Shown: positions 1-8,293, numbered from the stretch's first letter. The stretch: 36,302 nucleotides of DNA from an uncultured Elstera sp. (GCA_903931835.1 CAIZEE010000514.1:1-36302), one strand, 5' to 3'. A program made the numbers and translations. Notes: generated from the letters alone by a model not told the origin.

Positions 1-1323
1 GACGGGCAGCGTCAGCTCGATGACGCGATCCGCGCCGCACGGGCGCTGCCCGGCGAAGGATGGGCGAGTCGGCTACGCGAGGGTCAGCCGCTTGGGCCGG
101 TCGAGGCGTTTTTGACACTGGCACGCGCGCAAGTGCTGGCGCGCGCGGTTGGTCGGGATGAGGATTTCAGCCAGGAGGCGGATACCACGCCCCCTATCGA
201 GGGGCTGCCTGAAGCTGCTGTCAAAGCTGCAACAGCGCTGTCGCAACTGGTCAAACCACTGAGCGATCTGCGTTTGACGCTGCTGAAACGTCTTGCGGAC
301 GATACCGACGAACTGGATACCGCCATGCGCCAGCGCATCGAGGCGATCGCACGCAGCCTGATGCGGCGCGCGATCAATCCGCTGGGCGGCTGGATCGCCA
401 TGCTGAAGACTCTGGACCAGCCGACCCCCGACGCCTTTGTCGATTGGTTCGCCATCGATCGGCGGGGTGGTGACGAGGTCGATGTCGGCATGTCGCGGCA
501 TTGGGTCGACCCGACCGAGCCGCTGGCGCTTGCCATCGCCGGGGCGGCGCACGGCATCGTCGTGACCTCGGCGACACTCACCGACGGGACCGGTGATGCG
601 GAGGCGGACTGGGCGGCGGCGGAACAGCGGACCGGAGCGGTTCATCTGCCCGCCCCGGCACTTCGGGCAAGCGTGCCCTCGCCCTTCGACTACCCAGCCA
701 ATACGCGCGTCTTCATCGTAACCGATGTGCGCAAGGACGATCTGGCCCAGGTCTCGGCGGCCTATCGCTCGCTGTTCCTCGCGGCCGGCGGCGGAGCACT
801 CGGCCTGTTCACCGCGATCAGCCGGCTGCGCGCGGTGCACGGCAATATCGCGCAGGCGCTGGACGATGCCGGGCTGACACTCTTGGCTCAGCATGTCGAT
901 GGCATGGGCACGGCCTCGCTGATCGATATATTCCGCGCAGAGGAAGACGCCTGCCTGCTCGGCACCGATGCGGTGCGCGACGGCGTCGATGTGCCGGGGC
1001 GTTCGCTGCGCCTGATCGTGTTTGACCGGGTGCCCTGGCCCAGGCCGGATATTCTGCACCGCGCCCGCAAGGCTCGATTTGGTGGCAAAATCTATGATGA
1101 CAGCCTGACACGATTAAAGCTGAAGCAGGCGTTCGGCCGATTGGTTCGGCGCGCCGACGACCGCGGCATCTTTGTGCTGCTGGACCCGATGATGCCGTCC
1201 CGATTGCTCGGCGCCTTCCCACCCGGCGTTGACGTCGCGCGCGTCGGCATCAAGACCGCGATCGACGAGACCAAGGCATTTTTCGATGGTTCTTGTCACC
1301 GCGAGGGCGAAACGGTTAAGTAA
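1..1323 (+). CDS. DinG/YoaA-type ATP-dependent DNA helicase, 3' part
   Basis: The reading frame is open from the first base of the window, so the N-terminal part with Walker A lies outside; 440 residues remain. A VVTSATL motif, a helicase C-terminal domain with GTDAVRDGVDVPG, and a late QAFGRLVRR motif match superfamily 2 XPD/DinG helicases. In that family the Q-x-x-GR-x-x-R motif belongs to the second RecA-like domain. These enzymes unwind DNA 5' to 3' and are linked to repair and to resolving R-loops or G4 structures. The Fe-S cluster region, if present, cannot be judged here. The gene ends with TAA and is followed after 22 bases by a TerB-like gene on the same strand. The family call is firm; the exact orthologue (dinG or yoaA-like) is not decided. 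Confidence 0.88.
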   Translation, partial: DGQRQLDDAIRAARALPGEGWASRLREGQPLGPVEAFLTLARAQVLARAVGRDEDFSQEADTTPPIEGLPEAAVKAATALSQLVKPLSDLRLTLLKRLADDTDELDTAMRQRIEAIARSLMRRAINPLGGWIAMLKTLDQPTPDAFVDWFAIDRRGGDEVDVGMSRHWVDPTEPLALAIAGAAHGIVVTSATLTDGTGDAEADWAAAEQRTGAVHLPAPALRASVPSPFDYPANTRVFIVTDVRKDDLAQVSAAYRSLFLAAGGGALGLFTAISRLRAVHGNIAQALDDAGLTLLAQHVDGMGTASLIDIFRAEEDACLLGTDAVRDGVDVPGRSLRLIVFDRVPWPRPDILHRARKARFGGKIYDDSLTRLKLKQAFGRLVRRADDRGIFVLLDPMMPSRLLGAFPPGVDVARVGIKTAIDETKAFFDGSCHREGETVK

Positions 1324-1345
1324 CCGCGATTTCAGGAGCAGTTAT

Positions 1346-1750
1346 ATGATCAGTCATCACGTCGCCTTGGTCTACACTATGGTTCTGGCGTCTGCCGCCG
1401 ATCAGGATATGAGCGATCGCGAGCTCCACATGATCGGCGAAATCATCGGCTTCCTGCCGGTCTTCGAAGGTTTCAATCACAGCGGTCTCGGCGAAATCTC
1501 GAACGCCTGTGTTGATTTGCTGCAGGATGAAGACGGCATCGACACCGTTCTGGAACTGGTGAAGAATGGCCTGCCGGTGCGCCTGCGCGAGACGGCCTAT
1601 GCACTTGCCTGCGACGTTGTGGCAGCCGATGGCACGGCCTTGCAGCAGGAACTGCAGATGCTGGAATTGCTGCAGCAGAAGCTGGAGCTGGATCGGCTGA
1701 CAGCAGCAGCGATCGAGCGCGGTGCCAGAGCGCGTTTCATTAGGGCGTAA
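1346..1750 (+). CDS. TerB-like (tellurite resistance family) protein
   Basis: This is a 134-residue, mostly helical acidic protein. The ATG at 1346 is preceded by AGGAG at 1334-1338, seven bases away; longer readings would run into the helicase gene. The features AADQDMSDRELHMIGEI near residues 16-32 and VAADGTALQQE near 102-112 match the paired acidic helices of TerB/DUF533-type proteins. In TerB itself such residues bind divalent metal. The biochemical role in this stand-alone form is unknown, and no other ter genes (terC, terD, terE) are nearby, so tellurite resistance should not be assumed. It probably shares a transcript with the upstream helicase. Confidence 0.7.
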   Translation: MISHHVALVYTMVLASAADQDMSDRELHMIGEIIGFLPVFEGFNHSGLGEISNACVDLLQDEDGIDTVLELVKNGLPVRLRETAYALACDVVAADGTALQQELQMLELLQQKLELDRLTAAAIERGARARFIRA

Positions 1751-1791
1751 AGCATCAATACCCGTAAATCATCAGTACCGGGGGGTTAGCA

Positions 1792-2196
1792 ATGAATCGG
1801 GTTGTTCCGCGTTACGTGCCAGCCAACACCATTGAAGAGCGATTTGGCTTTCTGGTTACGGCCGAAAAGACCGAGGGCGGCCGCGTCTACCTCGCCCGCG
1901 GCGGCCATTGGAGCGATATCGCCGATGCCCGGTTTTATGATGAGCCGCTGCATGCCGCCGATGGACTGAAGGAAATGCGCGAGCAATCAAGCGATGGCGA
2001 GGTCAATCTTGAGAGTATCGAGCTGGTCCGCGTCGTCGGCATGCTGATCCCAACGATCATCAGCGAGGCGGAATTGCGCAAACAGCGCCGCGCCGAAGCG
2101 ATGTCGAAACTGTCCCAGGACGAGATCGAGGCGCTCGGCCTCGACAAGGTCAATTTCGAGGCGCTGGAAAAAGCCGAAAGAAACGCCCGCCGCTAA
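1792..2196 (+). CDS. conserved-looking protein of unknown function (134 aa)
   Basis: I do not recognise the family. The 134-residue product has no signal peptide or membrane segment. The N-terminal half is beta-rich (FGFLVTAEKTEGGRVYLARG), and the C-terminal third is a charged helix with many Glu, Lys and Arg, which could be a coiled coil. The ATG at 1792 follows a G-rich stretch (1780-1786) five to six bases away. It lies 41 bases after the TerB-like gene on the same strand and may be the last gene of that transcript. Its TAA (2194-2196) shares bases with the TAG (2193-2195) of the convergent MFS gene. That exact overlap and normal codon use support a real gene. Confidence 0.6.
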   Translation: MNRVVPRYVPANTIEERFGFLVTAEKTEGGRVYLARGGHWSDIADARFYDEPLHAADGLKEMREQSSDGEVNLESIELVRVVGMLIPTIISEAELRKQRRAEAMSKLSQDEIEALGLDKVNFEALEKAERNARR

Positions 2197-3404
2197 TCGG
2201 CCCTAACCTGCGTCCGCTCTTTCGTTCCCAATACGGCGAAGGTGGCGACGGCCAGTATCGCGCAGGTTCCAACAGCGAGGCCAAGTGGATGGGCATCGGG
2301 CCCGCCCTGATCAACCAGCTTGCCGATGGCGACCGGACCCAAAAGGCTCCCGATCGTGTACGAATCCATACCGAGAGTTACAGCGCGAGCCAATGCCAAA
2401 CCCGAAAACCGGCTGCCCAGGGCGACCATCGCCAGGGCAAAGGACACGCCTTGTGCCGCACCCCAGATCATCAGTACGGCCCATAAAGCCGGGATTTGAA
2501 GGCCGGGTGACAAACGCAGCGCCAGGGGCATGAGAAACGGCATGGCCGCCGAAATACCGATCGCCCAAAGTTGAACCTGCCGGCGATCAACCTTTGCGGC
2601 AAAGGTGGCGACACCGAGCGCACCGCCTAATGCGCCGACCTGAAGCGCCGTTGACAAGGTCGTGGAGATATCGGCGCTAAAGCCATAGGACAGGCCGTAT
2701 AGCGGCAGCAAGGCGACATTGCTCGCCTCGACCATCCCGACCATCAGCAGACCGAGATAGGCGATCGGCTCGAGACGCGGGATCGACCAGAATGACGGGA
2801 TATCGGATGTCGCCTGCCCTGCTTGTTCGTCATGAAGCCTGGGTGCGCTGCGCCAGATCAGTACAAGCGGGACCAGCGACAGCGCCTCGATCGCGGCTGC
2901 AACCGGAAAGCCGACATTGCCATCGGTGCCGACCACGACCAGCAAAGCAGGCCCGGCGCCTACTGCGGTACACATGATCATTTCCAGGATGCCGACGACG
3001 CGGTTGCGGATCGCGTCCGTGACAACGCCATTCAACCATGTATCGCCAGCGACCCAGCGTATGGCGAGTGCGACGCCCTGCAGGAAATAGAGGACATACC
3101 AGACGGGCAACGACGCTGTAGCGGCGAACAGGACCAGCGACACGGCACCCAGCAGGACGCCGAGCAAAGTCGCCCATGCGAGGCCGAGATGGCGCATCAG
3201 GAACGGCAGGATCGGCGACACCGCCAGCAAGCCAAACCAGGGCATCGCTGCGAATATGCCGATTTCGCCGGCGCTGACGCCGCGATCTTTCAGAATGATG
3301 GTGAGCAAAGGCACCGACATCCAGAACGCCACGACGGAGGCGAAATCCAGGAAGAAGATGGCGGCAATGCGCGGCGACGTCGATGGCTTTGATTGACCTG
3401 GCAA
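2193..3404 (-). CDS. major facilitator superfamily (MFS) transporter
   Basis: The product has 403 residues with about twelve hydrophobic segments in two halves, the usual size for MFS carriers. The first segment carries the FASVVAFWMSVPLL sequence, and PWFGLLAVSPILPFLMRHLG fits the loop 2/3 region. The overall pattern resembles YfcA/CynX- or quinolone-type drug and metabolite exporters of the inner membrane, but the substrate cannot be read from sequence. The chosen start is a TTG at 3404, with AAGGA about nine bases upstream on the minus strand; no ATG exists near the first membrane segment. It is divergent from the patatin gene. Its stop codon overlaps that of the preceding convergent gene. 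Confidence 0.82.
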   Translation of the reverse strand: MPGQSKPSTSPRIAAIFFLDFASVVAFWMSVPLLTIILKDRGVSAGEIGIFAAMPWFGLLAVSPILPFLMRHLGLAWATLLGVLLGAVSLVLFAATASLPVWYVLYFLQGVALAIRWVAGDTWLNGVVTDAIRNRVVGILEMIMCTAVGAGPALLVVVGTDGNVGFPVAAAIEALSLVPLVLIWRSAPRLHDEQAGQATSDIPSFWSIPRLEPIAYLGLLMVGMVEASNVALLPLYGLSYGFSADISTTLSTALQVGALGGALGVATFAAKVDRRQVQLWAIGISAAMPFLMPLALRLSPGLQIPALWAVLMIWGAAQGVSFALAMVALGSRFSGLALARAVTLGMDSYTIGSLLGPVAIGKLVDQGGPDAHPLGLAVGTCAILAVATFAVLGTKERTQVRAD

Positions 3405-3614
3405 GACCCTTATTCCTTTAGCGTCTTCCGGCCACGGCTACGCGCACAGCAAAACGAACAACAAGGCCAATCCTGCCTGCGCCGGGTTCAAGGGTCAATC
3501 GCAGTGCAACATTGCGGCGCATAAACCCGCCGTTTGACCCAGAAGATGGACAAACGGGCTCAGCATGGCGCATTTTTGTTAAGGCTCGGCATTTGGGCCG
3601 TCTTTGGGGGAAGA
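3405..3614. other. divergent intergenic region, MFS/patatin
   Basis: This stretch of 210 bases separates two divergent genes and must hold both promoters. A GGGTCAA at 3493-3499 and a TTGACCC at 3534-3540 form a spaced inverted repeat, but with more than 30 bases between the arms I give it little weight. I see no clear -35/-10 pair and no RNA gene. If the patatin gene started at the upstream TTG (3534) or ATG (3546), the intergenic part would be shorter. Confidence 0.4.
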
Positions 3615-4658
3615 ATGGCGTTTAATAATCACGACTTGCCCGACCCGTCACAGCCGCGGCCGGAACTGGCGCGGCCGCCACGTCGACCTGGCGTTAAACA
3701 TCTGAGCGTGGCATTGCAGGGCGGGGGATCGCACGGCGCCTTTACCTGGGGTGTCATGGATCGGCTGATGTCGGATAGCCGCATCTATATTGATGGCATC
3801 AGCGGGACCAGCGCCGGCGCGATTAATGGCGTGGTCTTCGCCGATGGGTTCTTGAAGCGCCAGCGCCAGGGCGCCATCGACGCGCTGGCGCAATTCTGGC
3901 GCGAGATCAGCGAGAAGAGCTTCCGTTCCTCCATCGATCCGGCGGTGCTTTCGGTCATGATGGATTTCATCACAAGGCTTTATTCGCCCTATGAGCTGAA
4001 CCCGCTGAACCTCAACCCGCTGCGCGACGTGCTGGTCGATATGGTCGATTTCGCCGGGTTGCGCGCCCGGCCGGACGTCAAATTATTCGTCACGGCGTCG
4101 AACGTGCGGACCTGCAAGCCACGGGTTTTCCGAACGCCGGAAATGCGCGTCGACATGCTGCTCGCATCGGCCTGCCTGCCGCTGTTGTTTCAGGCGGTCG
4201 AGGTCGATGGCGAGTATTACTGGGATGGCGGCTTCCTCGGCAATCCCGCGATCTATCCGCTGATCCATGAATGCTACAGCAACGATGTGGTGATCATTCA
4301 GATCAACCCGATGAACCGCGCCGACGTGCCGACGACATCGCGCGAGATTCTGAACCGGATGAACGAAATGAGCTTCAATTCGAGTCTGGTTCGCGAAATG
4401 CGCGGTGTCGCGACGATATCCCGGCTGGTCGAGCAGGGCGCGTTGCAGAAAACCGGCTACGAAGCCGTGCGGTTTCACATGATCGAGGCCGAGACGGACA
4501 TGGCGCGGCTGGGTGCGCTCAGCAAGTTCAACACGCATTGGCCGTTCTTAAAGGATCTGCACGATCTCGGCTTCGAGACCACCGATAAATGGCTGAGCGA
4601 CAATTTCGAGCGCCTGGGCGTCGAAAACACGATGGATGTCTTCGAAACCTTTATGTGA
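3615..4658 (+). CDS. patatin-like phospholipase (RssA/YchK family)
   Basis: The 347-residue protein is a serine lipid acyl-hydrolase of the patatin family. The oxyanion-hole glycine loop GGGSHGA is at residues 36-42. The nucleophile elbow GTSAG has Ser66, and the catalytic-dyad Asp is Asp204 in DGGFLGNP. These three motifs are complete, so the enzyme should be active; lipid substrates are inferred from the family. There is no signal peptide. The start at 3615 is preferred because GGGGGAAG (3606-3613) lies just upstream and the patatin domain follows after a short proline-rich leader. In-frame TTG 3534 and ATG 3546 have no better ribosome site. The gene is 41 bases upstream of the amino-acid binding protein, probably without a functional link. 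Confidence 0.9.
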   Translation: MAFNNHDLPDPSQPRPELARPPRRPGVKHLSVALQGGGSHGAFTWGVMDRLMSDSRIYIDGISGTSAGAINGVVFADGFLKRQRQGAIDALAQFWREISEKSFRSSIDPAVLSVMMDFITRLYSPYELNPLNLNPLRDVLVDMVDFAGLRARPDVKLFVTASNVRTCKPRVFRTPEMRVDMLLASACLPLLFQAVEVDGEYYWDGGFLGNPAIYPLIHECYSNDVVIIQINPMNRADVPTTSREILNRMNEMSFNSSLVREMRGVATISRLVEQGALQKTGYEAVRFHMIEAETDMARLGALSKFNTHWPFLKDLHDLGFETTDKWLSDNFERLGVENTMDVFETFM

Positions 4659-4699
4659 CGCCTGATCTTGGGCGGTGGAGCACTCCATTGGAAAATTCG

Positions 4700-5731
4700 A
4701 TGCGCCGGGCCTTATTGCTGTTCGGCATGGCGGTTGCCGCCTGCCTCGGCTTTGGCGGAACGGACGCAGCCCATGCGGGCGAAACGCTGGATGCGGTCAG
4801 GGCGCGCGGTTTCGTCAATTGCGGCGTCAGCGATGGCGTGATCGGGTTCAGCCTGACCGATGCCAAGGGCAACTGGGCAGGGCTTGAAGTCGATGTCTGC
4901 CGGGCCGTTGCGGCGGCGGTGTTCGGGCGGGCTGACAAGGTAAAGTTCCTGCCCTTCAACGCGCTGCAGCGCTTCACCGCTCTGCAATCGGGTGAAATCG
5001 ATATTCTGGCGCGGATCACCACCTTCACGCTGAAACGCGACACGTCGCTCGGCCTCAGTTTCGCGCCGCCGACCTTTTATACCGGTCAGGGCGTGATGGT
5101 TACGGCGAAGCTTGGCGTGAAAAGCCTGAACGATCTGGGTGGGGCGACGTTCTGCATTGCGACCGGGACGACGACCGAACTCAACCTTGCCGATTATTTC
5201 CGCAGCCATAAGATGGAATACAAGCCGGTGGTGATCCAAAGCATCCCGGAACGCGACGACGCGTTTTTTGCCGGCCGCTGCGACGCCTTGACCGATGACG
5301 GTTCGGGTCTGGCCGCAACCAGGACCAGCCATCACGCGACCGATGCGGAATATGTGATCCTGCCCGAAATCATTTCGAAGGAGCCGCTGGCCGAGGCCTA
5401 TCGCAAGGGCGATCCGCAATGGGGCGACATCATCACCTGGACTGTCTATGCCCTGTTCCAGGCTGAGGAATCCGGCATAACCCAGGCGAACGTGGAGGCG
5501 ATGAAGAAATCGCCCAATCCGGAAATCCAGCGCATGCTCGGCGTCGATCCTGGGCTTGGAGCGGCATTGGGCCTGAGTGAGGATTGGGTGGTCAATATCG
5601 TCAAGGCGGTCGGCAATTACGGCGAAATTTATGAGCGCAATGTCGGCATGGGCTCGGCGCTGAAATTGCCACGCGGCCTCAATGCCCAATGGACGAATGG
5701 CGGGCTGATATACGCGATCCCGCTGCGCTGA
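4700..5731 (+). CDS. aapJ: AapJ/BztA-type general L-amino-acid ABC transporter binding protein
   Basis: This is a periplasmic solute-binding protein of family 3. From ATG 4700 it has 343 residues with a signal peptide (positive start, hydrophobic core, cleavage expected after residue 26 in DAAHA/GET). The mature part begins TLDAVRARGFVNCGVSDG and ends QWTNGGLIYAIPLR, both hallmark stretches of AapJ/BztA proteins. A TTG at 4688 is an alternative start. It has a better-placed GGTGGAG (4674-4680) but only adds four residues to the signal peptide. No aapQ, aapM or aapP genes follow, so this is an orphan binding protein. It may serve permeases encoded elsewhere or act as a sensor subunit. Family call firm, orthology to aapJ less so. 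Confidence 0.88.
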   Translation: MRRALLLFGMAVAACLGFGGTDAAHAGETLDAVRARGFVNCGVSDGVIGFSLTDAKGNWAGLEVDVCRAVAAAVFGRADKVKFLPFNALQRFTALQSGEIDILARITTFTLKRDTSLGLSFAPPTFYTGQGVMVTAKLGVKSLNDLGGATFCIATGTTTELNLADYFRSHKMEYKPVVIQSIPERDDAFFAGRCDALTDDGSGLAATRTSHHATDAEYVILPEIISKEPLAEAYRKGDPQWGDIITWTVYALFQAEESGITQANVEAMKKSPNPEIQRMLGVDPGLGAALGLSEDWVVNIVKAVGNYGEIYERNVGMGSALKLPRGLNAQWTNGGLIYAIPLR

Positions 5732-5839
5732 GCCACCACAACTCCGCCAAAACCTCCTAGATTAATTAAAGGACAGGTTTGGAATTTCGGCCTTCTTGCT
5801 CTCGTAACCCTAAGTGAGATGCAATGAATGGAGGCCACC

Positions 5840-5980
5840 ATGGCTAAGATGTTCAAGTCCCTTGTCCACAGCCCGTTGGCGCTGATGATCGCTCTTGGGC
5901 TGGTTTGCGGATCGCTCAGCGGCTGCGTCATCGAACCCGCCCACCCGCATTACTATCATTACGGCTATTGGTATCGCTAA
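5840..5980 (+). CDS. tiny lipoprotein with His/Tyr-rich tail (46 aa)
   Basis: This gene of 46 codons starts with ATG at 5840, with GGAGG at 5830-5834 five bases upstream, and ends in TAA at 5978-5980. The protein has a positive N-terminus, a hydrophobic core and a lipobox LSGC with Cys29. It should therefore be lipidated, leaving a mature peptide of only 18 residues. That peptide contains three His and five Tyr plus one Trp, in HPHYYHYGYWYR. Such a tail could bind metal or haem, but this is inference. It precedes the exported truncated haemoglobin on the same strand. The strong ribosome site and exact lipobox make it a convincing gene despite its size. Confidence 0.68.
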   Translation: MAKMFKSLVHSPLALMIALGLVCGSLSGCVIEPAHPHYYHYGYWYR

Positions 5981-5999
5981 GCCGTAGATTTGAGACCCG

Positions 6000-6021
6000 C
6001 CAGGCGGGTTCGCCCGCCTGG
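6000..6021 (+). terminator. perfect 9-bp hairpin with TTCG loop
   Basis: CCAGGCGGG (6000-6008) pairs completely with CCCGCCTGG (6013-6021) around a TTCG tetraloop, a very stable fold in RNA. No T-run follows, so it is not a classical intrinsic terminator. It lies 19 bases after the small lipoprotein gene and 74 bases before the haemoglobin ATG. It may protect the upstream mRNA 3' end or partly terminate transcription. Its 3' arm overlaps the only GGGAG that could serve a TTG start at 6030. Confidence 0.5.
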
Positions 6022-6095
6022 GAGCGCCATTGAGCCCGCTCCAACCGGCAATTTTCATTGTCATTCGGCCTGCAATCGCGGACTCTTCCGTCATT

Positions 6096-6521
6096 ATGGT
6101 TCGATTGATCTTCCTGTTTGCACTACTGGCGCTCACTTGTGCGGGTGAGCCGAGCTTCGCCGCCGATACGAAACTGTTCGATACGTTTGGCGGTGAGGCC
6201 GGCGTTACCAGCCTCGCCAACGATCTGATCGACCGCGCCCTCGTCGATCCCCGCATCCAGCACAGTTTTGACGACAGCAATATCAAGCGCGTCAAGCGGG
6301 AGCTTGCATCGCAGTTTTGCGAGTTGCTGGGGGGACCGTGCGTCTATAAAGGCCGCGACATGAAGGAAGCGCATCAAAAGCTCATGATCACCGATGCCCA
6401 ATTCAACGCCCTGGTCGAAGACCTGCAGGATGCGATGGAACAGCTCGACATCCCGTTCGGCGCGCAGAATCAGTTGCTGGCGAAACTGGCGCCGATGCAT
6501 GCGACGATCGTTACAAAATAG
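6096..6521 (+). CDS. exported group 1 truncated haemoglobin
   Basis: From ATG 6096 the protein has 141 residues. Residues 1-22 form a signal peptide (hydrophobic LIFLFALLALTC, cleavage near SFA/AD). The remainder matches group 1 truncated haemoglobins: FDTFGGEAGV at the start, CELLGGPCVYKGRDM, then the proximal haem-ligand His93 in EAHQKLMITD, and LAPMHATIV at the end. Most truncated haemoglobins are cytoplasmic, so export to the periplasm is notable. These proteins bind O2, NO or sulfide, and the ligand here is unknown. A TTG at 6030 with GGGAG at 6020-6024 is a possible earlier start, but it would bury the signal peptide behind about 22 extra residues. The stop is three bases before the cyclase ATG, implying translational coupling. 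Confidence 0.85.
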   Translation: MVRLIFLFALLALTCAGEPSFAADTKLFDTFGGEAGVTSLANDLIDRALVDPRIQHSFDDSNIKRVKRELASQFCELLGGPCVYKGRDMKEAHQKLMITDAQFNALVEDLQDAMEQLDIPFGAQNQLLAKLAPMHATIVTK

Positions 6522-6524
6522 CCG

Positions 6525-8291
6525 ATGACGGCTGCGGCATCGCGTAGCAAGCCCGCCACAGCCAAGCCCGCGGTCGAGCGGCGTGCTCCGGCACCGCCAC
6601 GCGGCGACGAAACCAAGGAGGCGCCGAGTAATCTCGCCGGTTGGCTTCGACGCTATCGACTGGCGACCGGGCTGACGATGTTCAGCTTTGTTTTCCTGCA
6701 TCTGACCAACCACAGTTTCGGGCTGATCGGCATCTCCTTCATGGAGGCGGCGCAGCCCTATATGGTTGGGCTGTTCCGCCTCGGCTGGCTGAGCCTTGTC
6801 TTCGCCACCGCCGCGTCATCGCATTTGGCGCTCGGCTTCTGGTCGCTGTATTTGCGCCGGAACCTGCGCATGCCGTTATGGGAGGCGATGCAGCTTTCGC
6901 TCGGCCTGCTGATACCGGTGTTCCTCACTCATCATCTGGTCGAAGTCCGCATTTCGATGCTGCTATACGGTACCGAGCTCAATTATTCCTATGTCGTCTG
7001 GCAGTTCCTCGACCATCCGTTCCAGATCCTGCGCCAGATCAGCCTGCTGATCATCGCGTGGTCGCATGGCTGTATCGGCATCCATTTCTGGCTGCGTTTC
7101 CGCCCCTGGTATCCGCGCGGACGGATCGTGCTGTTCGCGGGCGCGCTACTGATGCCGGTTCTGGCTCTGACGGGATTTCTGGCTGCCAGCCGCGAAGTCG
7201 CGGCCCTCAATGTGCAACCACGCGAACACCGCGCCTTCGTCGCCAATGCCAATATTCCGGGGCCGGAAGGCGAGGAACTTTTGCGCGAATTGGAGCACGC
7301 CCTCTATTACGCGCTGGCCGGCACGCTGGCGCTGACCTTGATCGCGCGCTACATACGCGACCGGCCAGGCAAAACCCTCGGCCAGATCAGCGTCACCTAT
7401 AATGACGGCCGGGTGGTGATGACGCCGCCGGGGCCAACCGTGCTGGAAATCAGCCGGTCAGCTGATATTCCCCATGCCAGCGTGTGTGGCGGACGCAGCC
7501 GTTGCAGCACCTGCCGCGTGCGCGTCGGTGGCAATGCCCGCCTGCCGCCACCGACCGCCGACGAGGCGCGTATCCTGGAGCGGTTTGGCGCCGCAAGTGA
7601 TGTGCGTCTTGCCTGCCAGATCCGGCCGACCACCGATATTTCCGTCTTTCCGCTGTTTCAATTCCCCGCCGATAACGAGCATCAGCGTCGCTTCGACACC
7701 GGCAAAGCGCCACGCGAAAAGGATATCGTCGTGCTGTTCGCTGATTTGCGCGATTTCACGCGGATATCGGAATCCAAACTGCCCTATGACACGGTGTTTT
7801 TGCTCAACCGCTATTTCGCCGGCATGGGACGGGCGGTTGAGCAAAGCGGCGGCTATCTCGATAAATTCGTCGGCGATGGCGTCATGGCTCTGTTCGGGCT
7901 GAATAAACCGCTCAGCGAGGCGGGCCGCGACGCGCTTCGGGCTGCCAAGGCGATGTCCTACCAGCTCGCCGAGATTAATCGGGAATTCTCCGATTTCGGC
8001 GAGACCTTGCGCATCGGCATCGGGCTTCATGCCGGTCCCGTGATCACGGGCGATATGGGCTGGGGCACCGCCTTGTCGCTGACCGCAATCGGCGACACGG
8101 TGAATACCGCAAGCCGCGTTGAAGAATTGACCAAGCGCTTCAAGGTGGAGCTGGTGATCGCCGATTCGCTGGCAACCTTATGCGGCATTCCGCTGGACGA
8201 GTTTGAACCACACACCGTTGCTGTCCGCGGCCGCACCAGCGAACTGACCGTCCGGACCGTAGAGAACGCGCAGACTCTGCCGGACTTCTAG
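6525..8291 (+). CDS. CyaC-like adenylate cyclase: haem membrane domain + [2Fe-2S] ferredoxin + class III cyclase
   Basis: The 588-residue fusion has three parts. Residues 45-275 hold about six membrane segments with conserved-looking His (59, 63, 100, 136/137, 181, 187), resembling the cytochrome b anchor of succinate:quinone reductase. Residues 285-378 form a ferredoxin with Cys321, 327, 330 and 364 (C-x5-C-x2-C spacing). Residues 398-570 form a class III cyclase with both metal-binding Asp (407, 451), Lys447 and Asp524 for adenine choice, and Asn527/Arg531 for the transition state. It should therefore be active on ATP. Sinorhizobium meliloti CyaC, known as a redox-regulated cyclase with a dihaem anchor, is the nearest example I recall. 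Redox or quinone state probably controls cAMP output. It starts three bases after the exported haemoglobin gene. Domain calls are firm; the signal is inferred. Confidence 0.9.
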   Translation: MTAAASRSKPATAKPAVERRAPAPPRGDETKEAPSNLAGWLRRYRLATGLTMFSFVFLHLTNHSFGLIGISFMEAAQPYMVGLFRLGWLSLVFATAASSHLALGFWSLYLRRNLRMPLWEAMQLSLGLLIPVFLTHHLVEVRISMLLYGTELNYSYVVWQFLDHPFQILRQISLLIIAWSHGCIGIHFWLRFRPWYPRGRIVLFAGALLMPVLALTGFLAASREVAALNVQPREHRAFVANANIPGPEGEELLRELEHALYYALAGTLALTLIARYIRDRPGKTLGQISVTYNDGRVVMTPPGPTVLEISRSADIPHASVCGGRSRCSTCRVRVGGNARLPPPTADEARILERFGAASDVRLACQIRPTTDISVFPLFQFPADNEHQRRFDTGKAPREKDIVVLFADLRDFTRISESKLPYDTVFLLNRYFAGMGRAVEQSGGYLDKFVGDGVMALFGLNKPLSEAGRDALRAAKAMSYQLAEINREFSDFGETLRIGIGLHAGPVITGDMGWGTALSLTAIGDTVNTASRVEELTKRFKVELVIADSLATLCGIPLDEFEPHTVAVRGRTSELTVRTVENAQTLPDF

Positions 8292-8293
8292 TC

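Noticed and set aside
1346-1750. Tellurite resistance locus
   Set aside because: Only a single TerB-like protein is present, without terA, terC, terD or terE.
3493-3540. GGGTCAA...TTGACCC inverted repeat as an operator
   Set aside because: Arms of seven bases are separated by 34 bases; too little to separate from chance without comparison.
4712-5689. Long antisense frame (325 codons) opposite the aapJ-type gene
   Set aside because: Shadow of a strongly recognisable binding protein; its composition (His- and Arg-rich) is that of a mirrored high-GC frame and no ribosome site is seen.
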